Shown one piece after another: positions 9,898-21,122 of a stretch of DNA of 64,000 nt (positions are counted from its first letter, which is position 1; every line of letters starts with the position of its first letter). Made by a program: the position numbers and the translations under genes. The notes below the pieces were generated by a model. It made no database searches. It saw nothing but the letters and a program-made list of their open reading frames with translations, and had not been told where the DNA came from. The stretch spans positions 75,074 through 139,073 of the forward strand of contig NW_022985550.1 of NCBI RefSeq assembly GCF_010093815.1. The letters run 5' to 3'. Source of the DNA: Pseudovirgaria hyperparasitica. Lineage: Eukaryota; Ascomycota; Dothideomycetes; Acrospermales; Acrospermaceae.

Positions 9898-11956
9898 ATG
9901 GACTCTTCACAGCAAATATCCGAGAAAGATCTCGAAAGAGGGAATTCAGGGAGTAAGATCTCACACTGGCGATTAGTCTGGGAGCAAGGCCTTGTCACCG
10001 ACGAGGTGCGGAATGCATCATATAAGGGCAGCGGAACCGAAGACGATCCGTATCTAGTAGAATGGCTGGAGCACGATCCAAGAAACCCATTGTTATGGCC
10101 GTCATGGAAGAAATGGGTTATGGCGCTGACGATGGCGTTTGCGACACTGGCAGTGTCGTTCTGTTCAAGTGCTTATGCGGGAGGTATGTGCCATCTCATC
10201 GGACTCGATATTGAGAGAAGAGAAAGGCTGATTATTACAGGTGAGACGGAGATGGTTGTGGAGTTTGGGGCAAGCGAGGAGCTCGTGACTGCAGGACTGT
10301 CAGTTTTTGTCCTTGGGTTCGCCCTAGGTACGTCGTTGTATAACATCCAAATGAATTCTGCAGTAGTTGACGTTCACAGGACCTATGTTTTGGGGACCTC
10401 TTTCTGAGCTATACGGCCGCCAGTATCTTTACATTTTTACCTTTGGTGCATTCGCGGCGTTCAATGCGGGCTTCGCCGGCGCGCAAAACATCTGGACTGT
10501 TATCATCTGCCGCTTCTTCGCGGGATCCTTTGGGTCGTCGCCATTGACGAATGCCGGAGGTGTTATCGCAGATATGTTTCCGGCGAAAGAACGTGGCCTC
10601 GCCATGAGCGTGTTTTCCGTCGCTCCATTCATGGGCCCAGTCCTCGGGCCCATCATTGGAGGCTTTCTGGGCATGACGGAAGGCTGGCGGTGGATTGGCG
10701 GCTTAATGGCAATCTTCTCCGGCTTCATCTGGGTCGTCGGCAGTATCATCTCGCCTGAGACCTACTCCCCAGTTCTCCTCCGTCGCCGCGCCCAAAATCT
10801 GTCCAAGATCACAGGTAAGGTCTACGAATCGCGAGCCGATCATGACCGAGGCAAGGTCACCTTTGTCAAAGTCATGTCTACCTCCCTCAAGCGCCCCTGG
10901 ATCCTACTCTTCAAGGAGCCCATCGTGCTCCTGCTCTCCGTCTACATGGCCATCATCTACGGCACGCTGTACATGCTCTTCGGCGCCTTCCCACAAGTAT
11001 ATCAGCTGGGCCGTGGCTGGTCGCAGGGTATCAGCGGTCTTGCATTCGTAGGTGTCGCCGTCGGCATGCTGATCGCCATGGTATACAACTTCTACGACAA
11101 CGAGCGATACATCCAGGTAGTCGAAGCCGAGGGCGGCTTCGCACCGCCGGAAGCTCGTCTCCCACCAGTCATCATCGGCAGCTTTGCGTTGCCGATCGGC
11201 TTGTTCTGGTTCGCGTGGACAAATAGCCCTAATATACACTGGCTAGTGAGTATTGCGGCAGGTGTTCCGTTCGGATTCGGCATGGTGCTTGTGTTTATGT
11301 CTATCATGAACTATCTGATTGATGCATACACAATCTTTGCCGCGAGTGTGCTGGCGGCGAATTCGATCCTGCGGTCCTTATTCGGTGCGGCATTCCCGCT
11401 ATTCACGACGCAGATGTTTAGACGTCTGGGAATACATTGGGCCAGCACAATACCCGCGTTTCTAGCATTGGCCTGCATGCCGTTCCCGTTCCTATTTTAC
11501 AAGTACGGTGCAGCGATTCGCATGCGGTGCAAATATGCGGCAGAAGCAGATGCGTTCATGGAGAAGATTCGTGGTGATACGAATGACGGGAGAGGTGACG
11601 AGACAAATGACGAGACGAAATTTGAATCAAACGACGATTCAAATCCGGAACTGGATGCAGAAGATGCGGGTCGCCACTCATCGGTGGCGCTGGAGAAGGA
11701 AGAAGAGGCCGAGCAGGAGGCGATGGATTTTTCATACGGGGCTCGGACGGACGAGCTGGTATTGGCGCCCACCAGGACCGATTGCACGCGAGCGGATAGC
11801 AGGTCTGAAAGAAGGTCTCGAGAAGTTTACGATGAAAGCCCGTACGATATCGATCGGGTAAATACGAAGGAGAGCTTCAAAGATAAGAATAGCAGCTTAA
11901 GTCTGAGCACGACTAAGTCAAGAGACTCATCGAAAAGTCCGGCGAAAGAGAGGTGA
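9898..11956 (+). CDS. MFS transporter, DHA1-type, with long acidic tail (3 exons)
   Basis: Exons 9898-10183, 10241-10327 and 10380-11956 give 649 aa. Both introns are phase 1 and splice cleanly. The start is the ATG of MDSSQQISEKDLE. A cytosolic N-terminus ends in DPRNPLLWPSWKKW, the usual lead-in to helix 1. GPLSELYGRQ is the loop 2-3 motif A. MGPVLGPIIGGFLG is the antiporter motif C of helix 5. PETYSPVLLRRRA in the central loop is standard for fungal DHA1 drug/polyamine H+ antiporters. About twelve helices can be counted. After FYKYGAAIR a tail of about 140 residues follows, rich in Asp, Glu, Asn and Ser, much longer than usual. The plasma membrane is the likely site; the substrate is unknown. 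No biosynthetic genes lie beside it. Confidence 0.9.
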
Positions 11957-12039
11957 GATAGAGGTATCATTGGTTTTGAAAGCATAGCGTCATCTCAATT
12001 GTAACGTAAATTGGCACGATTGTGTGCGGTGTGTACCCA

Positions 12040-13122
12040 TCATATCTCGAGAAGTGCCCAGGTGCTGTCGTCAACAGTTGTATAGATCATGCCTGCAGCC
12101 AACAAGTCCTCGCCACCCTTGTACACATCTGCAGGATCCATTCTTGTCTCACTCGCAATGACCTGCACATGTAGGCCCTCGTTACTCTGCTGGCTAGTGG
12201 ACAAGCACATAAAAACCTTCTTCGCGTTGGCGCTTAGTCCAGCCATAGATTGTCCACCACTTGCCATGTTCATATTAGTACCAGCCTGCGCGTCATATGT
12301 CCCATTTGTGCCTGTACTCTTCTGTCCTCCATTGAGGGGACCTCTTGTGTAGTGCAGGTGCACGGCTGTCGCCTCAAGCAGATGATAGGAGACTTCGTTA
12401 TAGTCTGTTACTGGCCGTATGATGGTCGCACCGACATGGCGCTTGTTGTTAAAGGACTTCAGTTTTCCGTATACGCGCGCATACTTGTTCTCGGCTAGCT
12501 TTTTTTTTCCTGAGTTATCTGCCTCGCCGAAGGGGGTGGTGGCGTCTGCATCGACCCATTGCTTGACCTCAATCGTTCCCGTACCGTCGTCGAGCTTGTA
12601 TGTAACATTGGTGGCTTGCGTCGAAATGTTGCGAATCTGGCCTACGAAGGTGAGCTATCCGGCGAGGCGATGAAATTAGTCTAGACCTCTTGAAAGTAGA
12701 ATTCTCCGACGAGGCGAATTCAGGAGCGAGGATGGCCAAGTAAAGGTCCCGACGTGCTATGGGCGCATTATATCAATGACATACCTGTGATATTTCTGTG
12801 TCATCTATCTTAAAGTCTCCTTCTTGTGCTGATGGGGGCGCTTCATTTATCTGCTTGATTGTGACTGGCCGGAGTGTGTCTTTGCTACGGTCCTGTTCGC
12901 GATGCTGTCAACTCTCTCGTTTCTGGAACCACAGTGATATGATTCACATACACCTCTTCCAGCACTTGGGCTCTGACTTGAATCTCCAGGGATGAAGCCA
13001 CCACCGCCTGCTCCTCCTTGCGCTCCATAAGATGTCGTCGAGTAGCCACCTTCGTAACCGCCACCGTAATCTGCAAGAGTTAGCTATATGATCAGAACCT
13101 CCTAGCGCATTGACTCACTCAT
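12040..13122 (-). CDS. RFA2: Replication protein A 32-kDa subunit (4 exons)
   Basis: Exons 13122-13119 (only ATGA), 13070-12952, 12892-12785 and 12654-12040 give 281 aa, normal for the family. The N-terminus MNYGGGYEGGYSTTSYG plus a Gly/Ser-rich stretch is the phosphorylated tail. DTLRPVTIKQI leads into the OB fold, with FVGQIRNISTQATNVTYKLDDG, IEVKQWVDAD and KLKSFNNKRHVGATIIRPV (residues about 75-185). The C-terminal winged helix is at about 215-281 (NEGLHVQVIA to the end), the region that binds repair and replication partners. RPA2 acts in the nucleus with RPA1 and RPA3 to coat single-stranded DNA. It is divergent from a J-protein gene. The short shared region contains an ACGCGT-type inverted repeat, suggesting G1/S control. 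Intron 3 is 130 nt. Confidence 0.93.
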
Positions 13123-13437
13123 GTTCTCGTTTTGCTGCTGAACAGATTAGAAGAGTGAAATGGACAGAATTGTAAGTTGCAAGTTGTAATGCTACATCAG
13201 AGCGCGGGGCTAATTGAAACGCGCCAAGGCAAAAGACGCGTTTCTTGCCTCAGAGCTGTCAGGTCAGCACGTGATGACGTACCGCAACTACTATCTCATT
13301 ACCTAAATCGATAAGGCTAGCCTTGCTGACGATCAGTTTTCAACCACCAACAACCACCACTACGACACTCTATAAGCCTATTTCTTCCACACACACACAA
13401 CCAAGCAAGTCTCCCATAGTGGGCGCAGTCCCCAAAT
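13123..13437. promoter_or_regulatory. Shared divergent promoter of RFA2 and the J-protein gene
   Basis: The 315-bp region separates the two start codons. It contains the ACGCGT inverted repeat listed separately and a CACGTGATGACGTA segment near 13268-13281, which includes an E-box and a CRE-like TGACGT. No TATA box is obvious. Confidence 0.55.
13216..13244. promoter_or_regulatory. Inverted repeat with MCB (ACGCGT) and E2F-like core
   Basis: GAAACGCG (13216-13223) and its exact reverse complement CGCGTTTC (13237-13244) flank a 13-nt spacer. The right arm includes the palindrome ACGCGT, the MluI cell-cycle box bound by MBF (Mbp1/Swi6 type) in yeasts. The left arm runs into CGCGCCAA, the complement of an E2F-like TTGGCGCG. 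It lies about 95-120 bp upstream of the RFA2 start, fitting cell-cycle control; binding is inferred. Confidence 0.5.
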
Positions 13438-14391
13438 ATGCCTACTGATGACAATGATGAGCTCGAAGGCCTTGAAAGAGAAGCCAAGGAATTCGATAAG
13501 GTACGTCAGCCCCTCTCCATTGAGCTGCCAGAGCATATCACACGAGTTGAGAAACCATGCTGACCATTTCAGGATGCAGAAATCGATCGTAAGCATTATT
13601 CTCTATACTACACTATCTAGTCTTCCCGCTACCGCGAACCAGTCTACGTCTGTAGGACGGCAGCGTGCTCTTAGATCATTTCCCCTTCCATATGCTACCC
13701 TCCCCTTTCCCCGTACCTGAAATATCCCGCGCCATGTCTCCAAATACTATGACAGCTAACACCCGCGAGCCTCGAGGGGCTCAACCATCCAACAGGTATT
13801 CTCAACGCATTCAAGCTCGATGCATACGCTGTTCTAGGTCTGCAACCGGGAATGCCGGAGTCCGACATCAAGAAGGTCTATCGCTCCAAGTCCCTTTTGA
13901 TCCATCCAGACAAGACGAAGAACCCCCGAGCTCCCGATGCGTTCGACCGATTGAAAAAGGCCTCGACGGAACTTTCCGACGAGAAGCATCGGACGCAACT
14001 TGACGAGGCCATCGCCGACGCACGTATGCTCCTAATGCGCGAGAAGAAGTGGGACAAAGACAACGAGGAGCTAAAGAGTGAAGAGTTTGCGCGTGAATGG
14101 CGCGACAAGACCCGTGAGGTGCTGATCGACGCAGAACTGCGCAGGCGCAAGCAGCTTAAGGCGCAAATGCAAGAGGAAGGTCGTGCGCAAAAGAAAGAAG
14201 ACGAGGAGTTGGCAGAGCGCAAAAGAAAGCGAGACCATGACCAAGCTTGGGAGGCCAGTCGTGAGAAGAGAATTGACAGTTGGCGGGATTTCAACAAGAA
14301 GGGCAAGCAAAACACTCCTGCGAAGGGCACTCCTGCAGCTGGCGGGGATGGTGGGGCTAAGAAGAAGAAGAAACTGAAAACACTTGGATGA
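13438..14391 (+). CDS. DNAJC8/Spf31-like J-domain protein (3 exons)
   Basis: Exons 13438-13500, 13573-13588 (only 16 nt) and 13796-14391 give 224 aa. The J domain starts at ILNAFKLDAYAVLGL (residue 28), with helix II, KKVYRSKSLL, then the HPD triad at 63-65 needed to stimulate Hsp70 ATPase, and helix III (PDAFDRLKKASTEL). There is no G/F or Cys-rich region, so this is a class C J protein. Its C-terminal half is a long charged helix (LRRRKQLKAQMQEEG, ERKRKRDHD) ending in a Lys-rich nuclear-type tail. This arrangement matches DNAJC8 and fission yeast Spf31, which associate with the spliceosome. Intron 2 is 207 nt, several times the local norm. Nuclear Hsp70 co-chaperone is the best reading. Confidence 0.85.
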
Positions 14392-15856
14392 GGTGGGATG
14401 ATGGGATTTTCTTCGGTACTCAATGGAGCTTATTTACTGCGACACCGAGGGCATCTTGGTTGAGTATTTGCAATCCCGACCACCCCTGTGCATCGCATCA
14501 CACCACATTACCCCGAGTGCGTACAGCTTGGTCAAGGCCAGCAAGACGACCTCCTGTACATTTAGCCTGGTGGATGCAGGCTATGAAGCTTCACACGCTT
14601 AATCCTTCTGTGCCATACTACACACAATATTACGACACCTCTGAGCGCTAGGACTGTCTGGACCACAGTCTTGACTGTACCACGATATTCCATGCCACGA
14701 ACTCGATATCGTTGGATCCATCGCTGAAATCTGTTCCCGTCCGGTGACCGCCGGCCACTGACCGACCCACGATTACGTGCTGCATCAACGGCAGGAATTT
14801 AGGCACTTTCAGCAACAGCGGTGCATCCCATCGCTCCCCGTTTCCGAACCATCGACAAAGATCAGAGACCCAGGTTCAGATAAGCCTCAACGGGTCCAGA
14901 CTCGGCACTGCCCTCTAGGGTACCAATTGACCGCGAGGCGGGGAGCCAGAGACATTCCCTATACACAGCACAGGACACAGTGATCGTCACTGGATAATGG
15001 ATAATGGATCATGGTAAACACTGCGAAAGTGACAGTAATATTCAGTAGGCACAGATAGGAAGTTATTTCACTACAAATACTCAACAACTGAGGGGCACCA
15101 CACTATCTCAACCTCTGCATCTGTCATACGACCGCCCACCGATCCTCACACGAAGTACCCAAGCAGTCAATACATACTCACTAGCGCCATTTGTTTACAA
15201 ATCCCATCCTTCCCAGCGTCCTCACTTCAGCCTTCCCAGCTCCACAGTTCATCAGCCGCCAAAACCGCTCCCTTGAACAACCCAATTCTCCACCCATCCT
15301 CTACCAAGAGGTATGTTTCCTAGATATTTTACGTAAGGCGAGCTATAGCCTATAGTACTGGTGTCAGCAGTATCATAGACGTACCGCTGTGACGACTTTC
15401 TACCCTGCTGTCTCCTTACACTGGCGCTTCGACGCATCCACATTAAGCCTCGAACGAGCCTCAATGGTATCGCGATTGCGATAGGCGACCGTTCAAGGAG
15501 GCCCACAGTACCACAATGCAGTAAGCAGAGCTGGGCAGGGCTGGACAGGGCTGGCTAATCATCTCTGCTACCTCATGACCTCTTCCATCAAAGTACCCTC
15601 CCTCCCTCCATCCTCATCCTCTTGGTAGTATTGCCCTACCCGGCACGTTGGACCAATGGGAACAGTTCCGCCTCCCCAGTCCCCAACAGCAAACGCAATA
15701 AGTTGACACTTTGACAGCAAGCTAGGGCTTTGGTAAGGCAGGGCAAAGGGCAGAGAGGTAGGTGCAAAGACACTAGACAGGGTTCTCGGGTAGACTAGGC
15801 TTTAGTAGACCTCAGGAAGTCGTCACAGTAATAAGTGAAAGTAAATAAGCAAATCT

Positions 15857-15873
15857 GGATGGATGGATGGATG
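15857..15873. repeat. (GGAT)n microsatellite
   Basis: Four tandem copies of GGAT in non-coding DNA. Confidence 0.8.
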
Positions 15874-16216
15874 CTTCAAGGCATGTATGCCTTTCGAAGT
15901 GAGGCTGTCATTATGCGTCGTGGGTGCAGCCCGCGGCAAGAGGGTGGCCAGCAGCAGTCAATGTTGGGGACATGATTGCAGCCTGCATTATACGTACGTA
16001 TGTGGTATACGTACATAGACTACTATTTACGTACGTTACTTGCTACCACGTGACATGTCTGGAAAGAGCCAGCTGTCAGTCAGTCAGTCAATTATTAGTG
16101 AGTCAGCCAGCAAGCCGCGGGCATATCTCCGTGCTTGCGTGCGGCTTGGCGGTTCATGCACGATGAAAGGAAGATCGTACGTGTGGCGTGTGTTGGTGAT
16201 GGTGGTGCAGGGGCTA

Positions 16217-16239
16217 GGGGGAGGGGGGGGGGGGGGGGG
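16217..16239. repeat. Poly-G tract
   Basis: Interrupted G run (GGGGGA followed by 17 consecutive G, 16223-16239). It could form a quadruplex and is a likely source of length variation or sequencing error. Confidence 0.85.
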
Positions 16240-17490
16240 AAAGGGAACATTAACCCTCGATCTGCGTTGCTGCGATCTGCGCCCTTGCATGCATGCAAAT
16301 GGATGTATTTTAATTTTTTTTCCCATTTGACAGGGCGCCCGGTCGCCTAGGCGCATCTTGACTTGACGCCGCGGAGGCATAGGCAAAAAAGTAGCGTGGG
16401 CAGCAGGATGTGGCGGTTCGAGAATGGGATCGTAGAATTGGTGTTTGGGTGTGTGTGTCTGTGAACGGGCAACTCGCATGTTTACGGCCCTTTTGTTTTC
16501 CCTAGAACTGGGAACTTATGCATGTTTCAAAGTGAGATTCCCTCTTTATTTTGATTCCTTAATTCCTTACGGGATGGCGTTCGGTGGTTCCTAACTTTTT
16601 TTATGGATTATCATTATGACCATCATCCTTTTGCCTGGTTCTGTTTGTTTGTATATTCGTGATCATGGAGCAGTGTATATCGCTGTATGCAGCAGTAGGG
16701 CAGATACAGCGTCGGGCATAGGGTCCCCCCAATATACTGGCTTGGTATTTGATGTCGTTCCGGCCGTAGAGATGGCTTACAGATGAAGGGATAGAGGGAG
16801 GGGGTTCGTTCTGAAGTGTACATAGTACGTGCCTCCTAACTCGTCTATAGCCATAGCTAGTAGTTGTTCTAAATCCCAATCGTCAGATCCGTGCATACCC
16901 GTACCCGTCTTTAGCAATACTCAACCGCTCAACTCGAACCATTGCTATGGGCCAGGTTGTGACGTCTAGCCTTGCGCGCCTGAAGCTATCGACACTGCTG
17001 TTTGTTCAAACAAGGACACAAATGCGCTCAGCCACTTCATGTAGGAATAGATTTTGTGATGGACAATAGTCATCAGTGATATAAATTATTCGTATCATAC
17101 AAACAAGCTTCGGCCCACGAAGTCGTGTATCATAAATTAGTACAATTGATTTTAGGGAACCAGACATATCCAAATGTACGCAGAACCAAATGTATCAAGC
17201 GCCGGGCTTCCAAGTCATATAATCGTAGTGCCAAAGACTACTACTTGCTACACCTCGCCTTTTACATGAAAATGAACATGGGAATCATGATGTAGCAAAA
17301 ACAATCAAAACAGTAAACCACTTGGGTGTAACGATAGACGTGAGCCTTGGGCCATTGCTGGATGGAAACCATTACCTCGTAAGATGAACGACAGTCGGAA
17401 GAGACATTTGAGGTACGTCCTCATAATTGGAGAGCCAAAAGTGCATGCGAAATTATGCACGAAATTACTGCGAATTCTCCTGAGCGATCT

Positions 17491-19701
17491 CTATTCCAAA
17501 ATCTCTCCGATATCAAGTCCACGCCTTTTTTCGCTCAGAGGAGACTCTTGGAGATGGTGGTGACCATAGCCATGTACAGGCATCTGTCCAGCACCCGTCA
17601 TGTCCGAAACACCGGGGGAGAGCATTGGTGGCGTGAGATTACCACGAAGGGGAGGTAATTGAATATTGTCAACAGTAGATACGTGGCGGTGGCCATGCAT
17701 AGATGACTCCATTGAAGGTGCCATGCGATTATCAGCTAGAGATGCCGATCTCGAGAAATTCGAGTATGAAGCACGCGAGGAAGCCGATGCTGGAGGCTGC
17801 ATCGAGGACATGTAACTTGATGCATCTGATCCAGAGCGTGACGCTGATGTGGGAGGCTGCATTGAAGACATGTAACTTGAGGCATCTGATCCAGAGCGTG
17901 GGGTGGGATTGAAGCCGAAGTGAGGACTCCGCATCGATGAGGTACTCGCTTGAGACATAGATCCGTTGTGGAAGCTGAACATAGGCGAGGACGAGTCTGA
18001 TGAAGCCGAAGGTGAGGGTGGGTTCTGCCCCCAAAAGTTGTATCGCATAGCCATTTGGTGCCCAGCTGAGGCAGGAGACTTTTCCTTTGCAGGAGGTGCC
18101 ATTTGACCACTGAATCCCTGTTGGAACATATGCTGGTTCTGCAATGGCCGAGTCGGCTGGAAACTCATGGCCACAAAGTAGCAGGAAGTCTTTGCCAACT
18201 TGACGCTCACTCGAAATGGTGTTGAGTATTGAGAAAGAGTCCAGTTATATGTTCTCTCTGTGAACCCTTGCGTGACCCTATCGAGATCGACATCCATGAT
18301 GGATTGAAGTGCGCCTTCCACGCCTCTGGGATCCATGGGTGCTAGATATGTGGGATCTCGGCTCTCGCGTTCGACCAACAACTCTTGTGACAAGCCCTGA
18401 AGGTCGTAATATAGAATGAATTCAGAAATCTTGCGTCCACGGACAGTACCACCGCCCAATTTGCCCTCGTAAAGACTCTCAAACATCGCGTTAGGCTTCA
18501 TGATGACAAGATCCATGTTGAGATAGACGATGGCTTTTGCGGGTTGATCAAAAGAGCTCCCAAATGGATATGAGTTAGTCGGGCTGACATGAGTTGAGAC
18601 TCCTGATGTCCCAGTGCCAGGCGAGCTCACGGGACTTTGGTATGTGCCAAAGCTGTCACCTGGCAGAAGGCGAGGGGCCAGCACGCCACCAAAAGAGTTA
18701 GAGCGTTGCTGGACGTCCTGATGATAATGCTGAGTCGAAGTATCTAACCTCGGAGGTAGAGGTCTTGAACTAGATGACGATGTCGAATGGCGCATCTTGT
18801 CCTTGTCGTCACGAAGTCGTGGCCTTCCTCGCTTCTTGTGAGGCACATCATGACAGTCCTGTTCCATGTGAGTCTCTGTTTTGACTGCAGCTATTCTTTA
18901 GAACGGCAAACTTACGATCTTGTTTGTTGTTATGCATCGGTTGCAAGGACGTTTGTCATCGCAACTCAGGTGAGCCTTCTTACAATGATTACATGCAGAT
19001 TTCACGTGTGCTTTTGTTACACGTGCAGGCTTGTGAGTTCTGACTGGCAGCTGTGGGATTGGTGTATGTTGAGGTGCTAGCTGGAGAGGCGCTCCAAAGT
19101 ACTGCGGCATGCTTTGCATTTGAGGGGGTTGGTGATAGCCATATTGATGATAGGTTTGTGGAGAGAAGTTCATTCCATTGTATGATTGAGGACCACCGAG
19201 GCGTGGTAGCGTCTGTTGATGACCATAGTGAATCTGCATCCTGGCAGCTGGAGAGGACCGTTCTGGTGTTCGTAGAATGGAAGTCCTGTGATGAGATGCA
19301 GGTGGCGTTTGTGGTAGAGGTGGAAGTGGAGGGAGCTGCGGCCTGTGATATGAAGACAGGTGCGACCTCGTTGCTTCTTCAGTGGTTCGTGAAAGCCGAC
19401 GTGCAGAACCTGCGTGTATTTCTAGGCGTATATGTTCTGCATGTCCTGTATCCTCCTCCCTGTTTTCCGGTACGCTTACAGCGGGCTGATCTCCTTTGGT
19501 TACCCCCTGTACTGTGAGTACACCAGGCTGACGCGGGGGTGTAATGTCAGACATGGGCGGAGATGGGTATGCTACTAAGTCTTCGGACTTTTTCAGGGAG
19601 GGTGTGTATGTGGGATACGCGTGATGTGAGGCCTGGCAGTCCCACACCCCAGTAGACGTAACCAAAGGAGTAAGTTGCGGAGAAAAGAGCCGTACATTCA
19701 T
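17491..19701 (-). CDS. Zn(II)2Cys6 transcription factor with PAS-like domain (2 exons)
   Basis: Exon 1 is 19701-18916, the intron 18915-18859 (57 nt, GTAAGT donor) and exon 2 18858-17491, giving 717 aa. The start is the first ATG in frame. The first 220 residues are Pro/Gln/Tyr-rich. The binuclear zinc cluster has Cys at 237, 240, 247, 253, 256 and 264, spacing CX2CX6CX5CX2CX7C, and the intron falls just before the last Cys. Unlike most of the family, the cluster is central. It is followed at once by HKKRGRPRLRDD, an AT-hook-like basic stretch. Residues about 370-505 (AIVYLNMDLVIMKPN onwards) look like a PAS fold, as in Ert1/AcuK-type regulators, although I cannot assign an orthologue. The Ser-rich C-terminus contains a 20-residue tandem duplication. 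Nuclear regulator; targets unknown. Confidence 0.85.
17791..17900. repeat. 60-bp tandem duplication inside the zinc-cluster gene
   Basis: Two adjacent near-identical 60-bp units encode RSGSDASSYMSSMQPP[TA]SAS twice. The period is a multiple of three, so the frame is kept. Confidence 0.85.
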
Positions 19702-20998
19702 TCTGTAGCTTCTCAACAACACAGTGTGCTAGCAGCACAAGGCGGTTGGAGCGCAGGGAACTCCGGTTCGAAGAGTGAACTGCGGTGCCCTTGGAGCTAG
19801 TTCCCTTTTCTGGTCCGTGGATACGTGCAGGGCTGTGGCTGGCACCGGAAGTCTACGAGGGGAAGATCGGAAAGTACTTGGCTGTATCAGGTCAGCGAAT
19901 CCGTACAGTTAATCGTGGACAAGATTATGAGAAGGGGAAAATTACTCGCGACAATTACGGACTTTGGTGGTTTATGCCAGTATTGGGAGGAAATTTTGCT
20001 TCAGATGAGGTATCGGACAATATCTTTTCGTCAATGCCTTTGTATCGAACGCTGAGCAAACAGTGCTGCAGTGTTTCAGAGGATGTCCACGTTTACAGAG
20101 CGGGTAGCAGCAGCAGACTACATATACACGAGTGTCTGCAAGCACAGACAAGGCGATGTGACTTCCAGTGGGGTGCGGCTGTATGAAGAGGGTGATGGAT
20201 GACTTTACGGAGGGGATCCTGTTTGCTCGACTGGCTTAACTCCGTGGATGTAAATCGGTATTTGGGGAGAAGCGAATGAATCTACATAACACTGTGCTAG
20301 ATCGGGAAAGCACGCGACGTAGTAAGAGTGATGGGAAAGGTCGTTGGGTGAGTAACAGTTTGGTGCAGCAACAATGTGTAAAGAATGGACCACGCCGGAG
20401 ATCATGAAAGTAGTCCAGTACGTAGAGTTGAGAATGGTATCTAGTGTACGTTGACAACGAGTAGACTAACAAAGCAGTAAGAAGGGTTCTGCATTGCACC
20501 ATCATCCCCTGCACACCTGCTGGTCTTTGCTCCCCCCCACGGTGGATCTGCGGCCTGCACCACGTACCCAGATAGTCTTCAGATGATGACATGACGGCCA
20601 GTCTGTGCCTTTGAGTCTGCGTCTGCCTGGTCCTGGTAGCATATCACGCATTACAAATGGACAGAGCATATCGATTTGATGATATGAGAGCTTCGATGGA
20701 TAGAGTCAAACTTGACCTGGCTATGACAAGTAACAAGTACTCATCATACATGACAGCAAAGCAAAGAAGACAACAGCAGAATCGGACGAAGATGGGAAGG
20801 GGGAGGGGGGGGGGGATGATCGGTGGAGCAGACAGCGGGAGTGGAGCTGCCCGATCTGCCTACGTTGATTACTATGAAGAGGCTAGTGTGAGTGTGAGAT
20901 GTGGTCATGGACATTCCGAGAGTGCCCATTGCTCGCCAGAAAAGCATCAATTAGTTAGCAGCGTAGCGTGCATCAAACACCCTTGGCCAGTGTTTGAC

Positions 20999-21122
20999 AT
21001 GGATATTGAGATGGACATTGTGGTCAGCGTTATTAGCACCAGCATTGACGTTGACGTCGATATCGGCATGGAGATTGACATTGAAATTGACAACTGACAC
21101 TGACATTGACACTGACACTTGA
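20999..21122. repeat. Degenerate GACATT/GACGTT hexamer repeat
   Basis: About 120 bp built from variants of GACATT, GATATT and GACACT. It reads as alternating Asp-Ile/Asp-Val in one frame, which is low complexity rather than evidence of a gene. Confidence 0.7.

Larger units (their letters stand above)
14392..17490. other. 3.1-kb gene-free stretch between convergent genes
   Basis: Both flanking genes end here, so no promoter for them is needed, yet 3.1 kb is long for two 3' UTRs. It holds simple repeats and many short open frames (up to 131 codons, opposite the poly-G tract), none with a domain. A non-coding transcript or a decayed gene is possible but not shown. Confidence 0.4.

Noticed and set aside
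20657-21097. 146-codon frame ending in Asp-Ile repeats
   Set aside because: The repeat half is a degenerate hexamer array and the first half lacks any motif.
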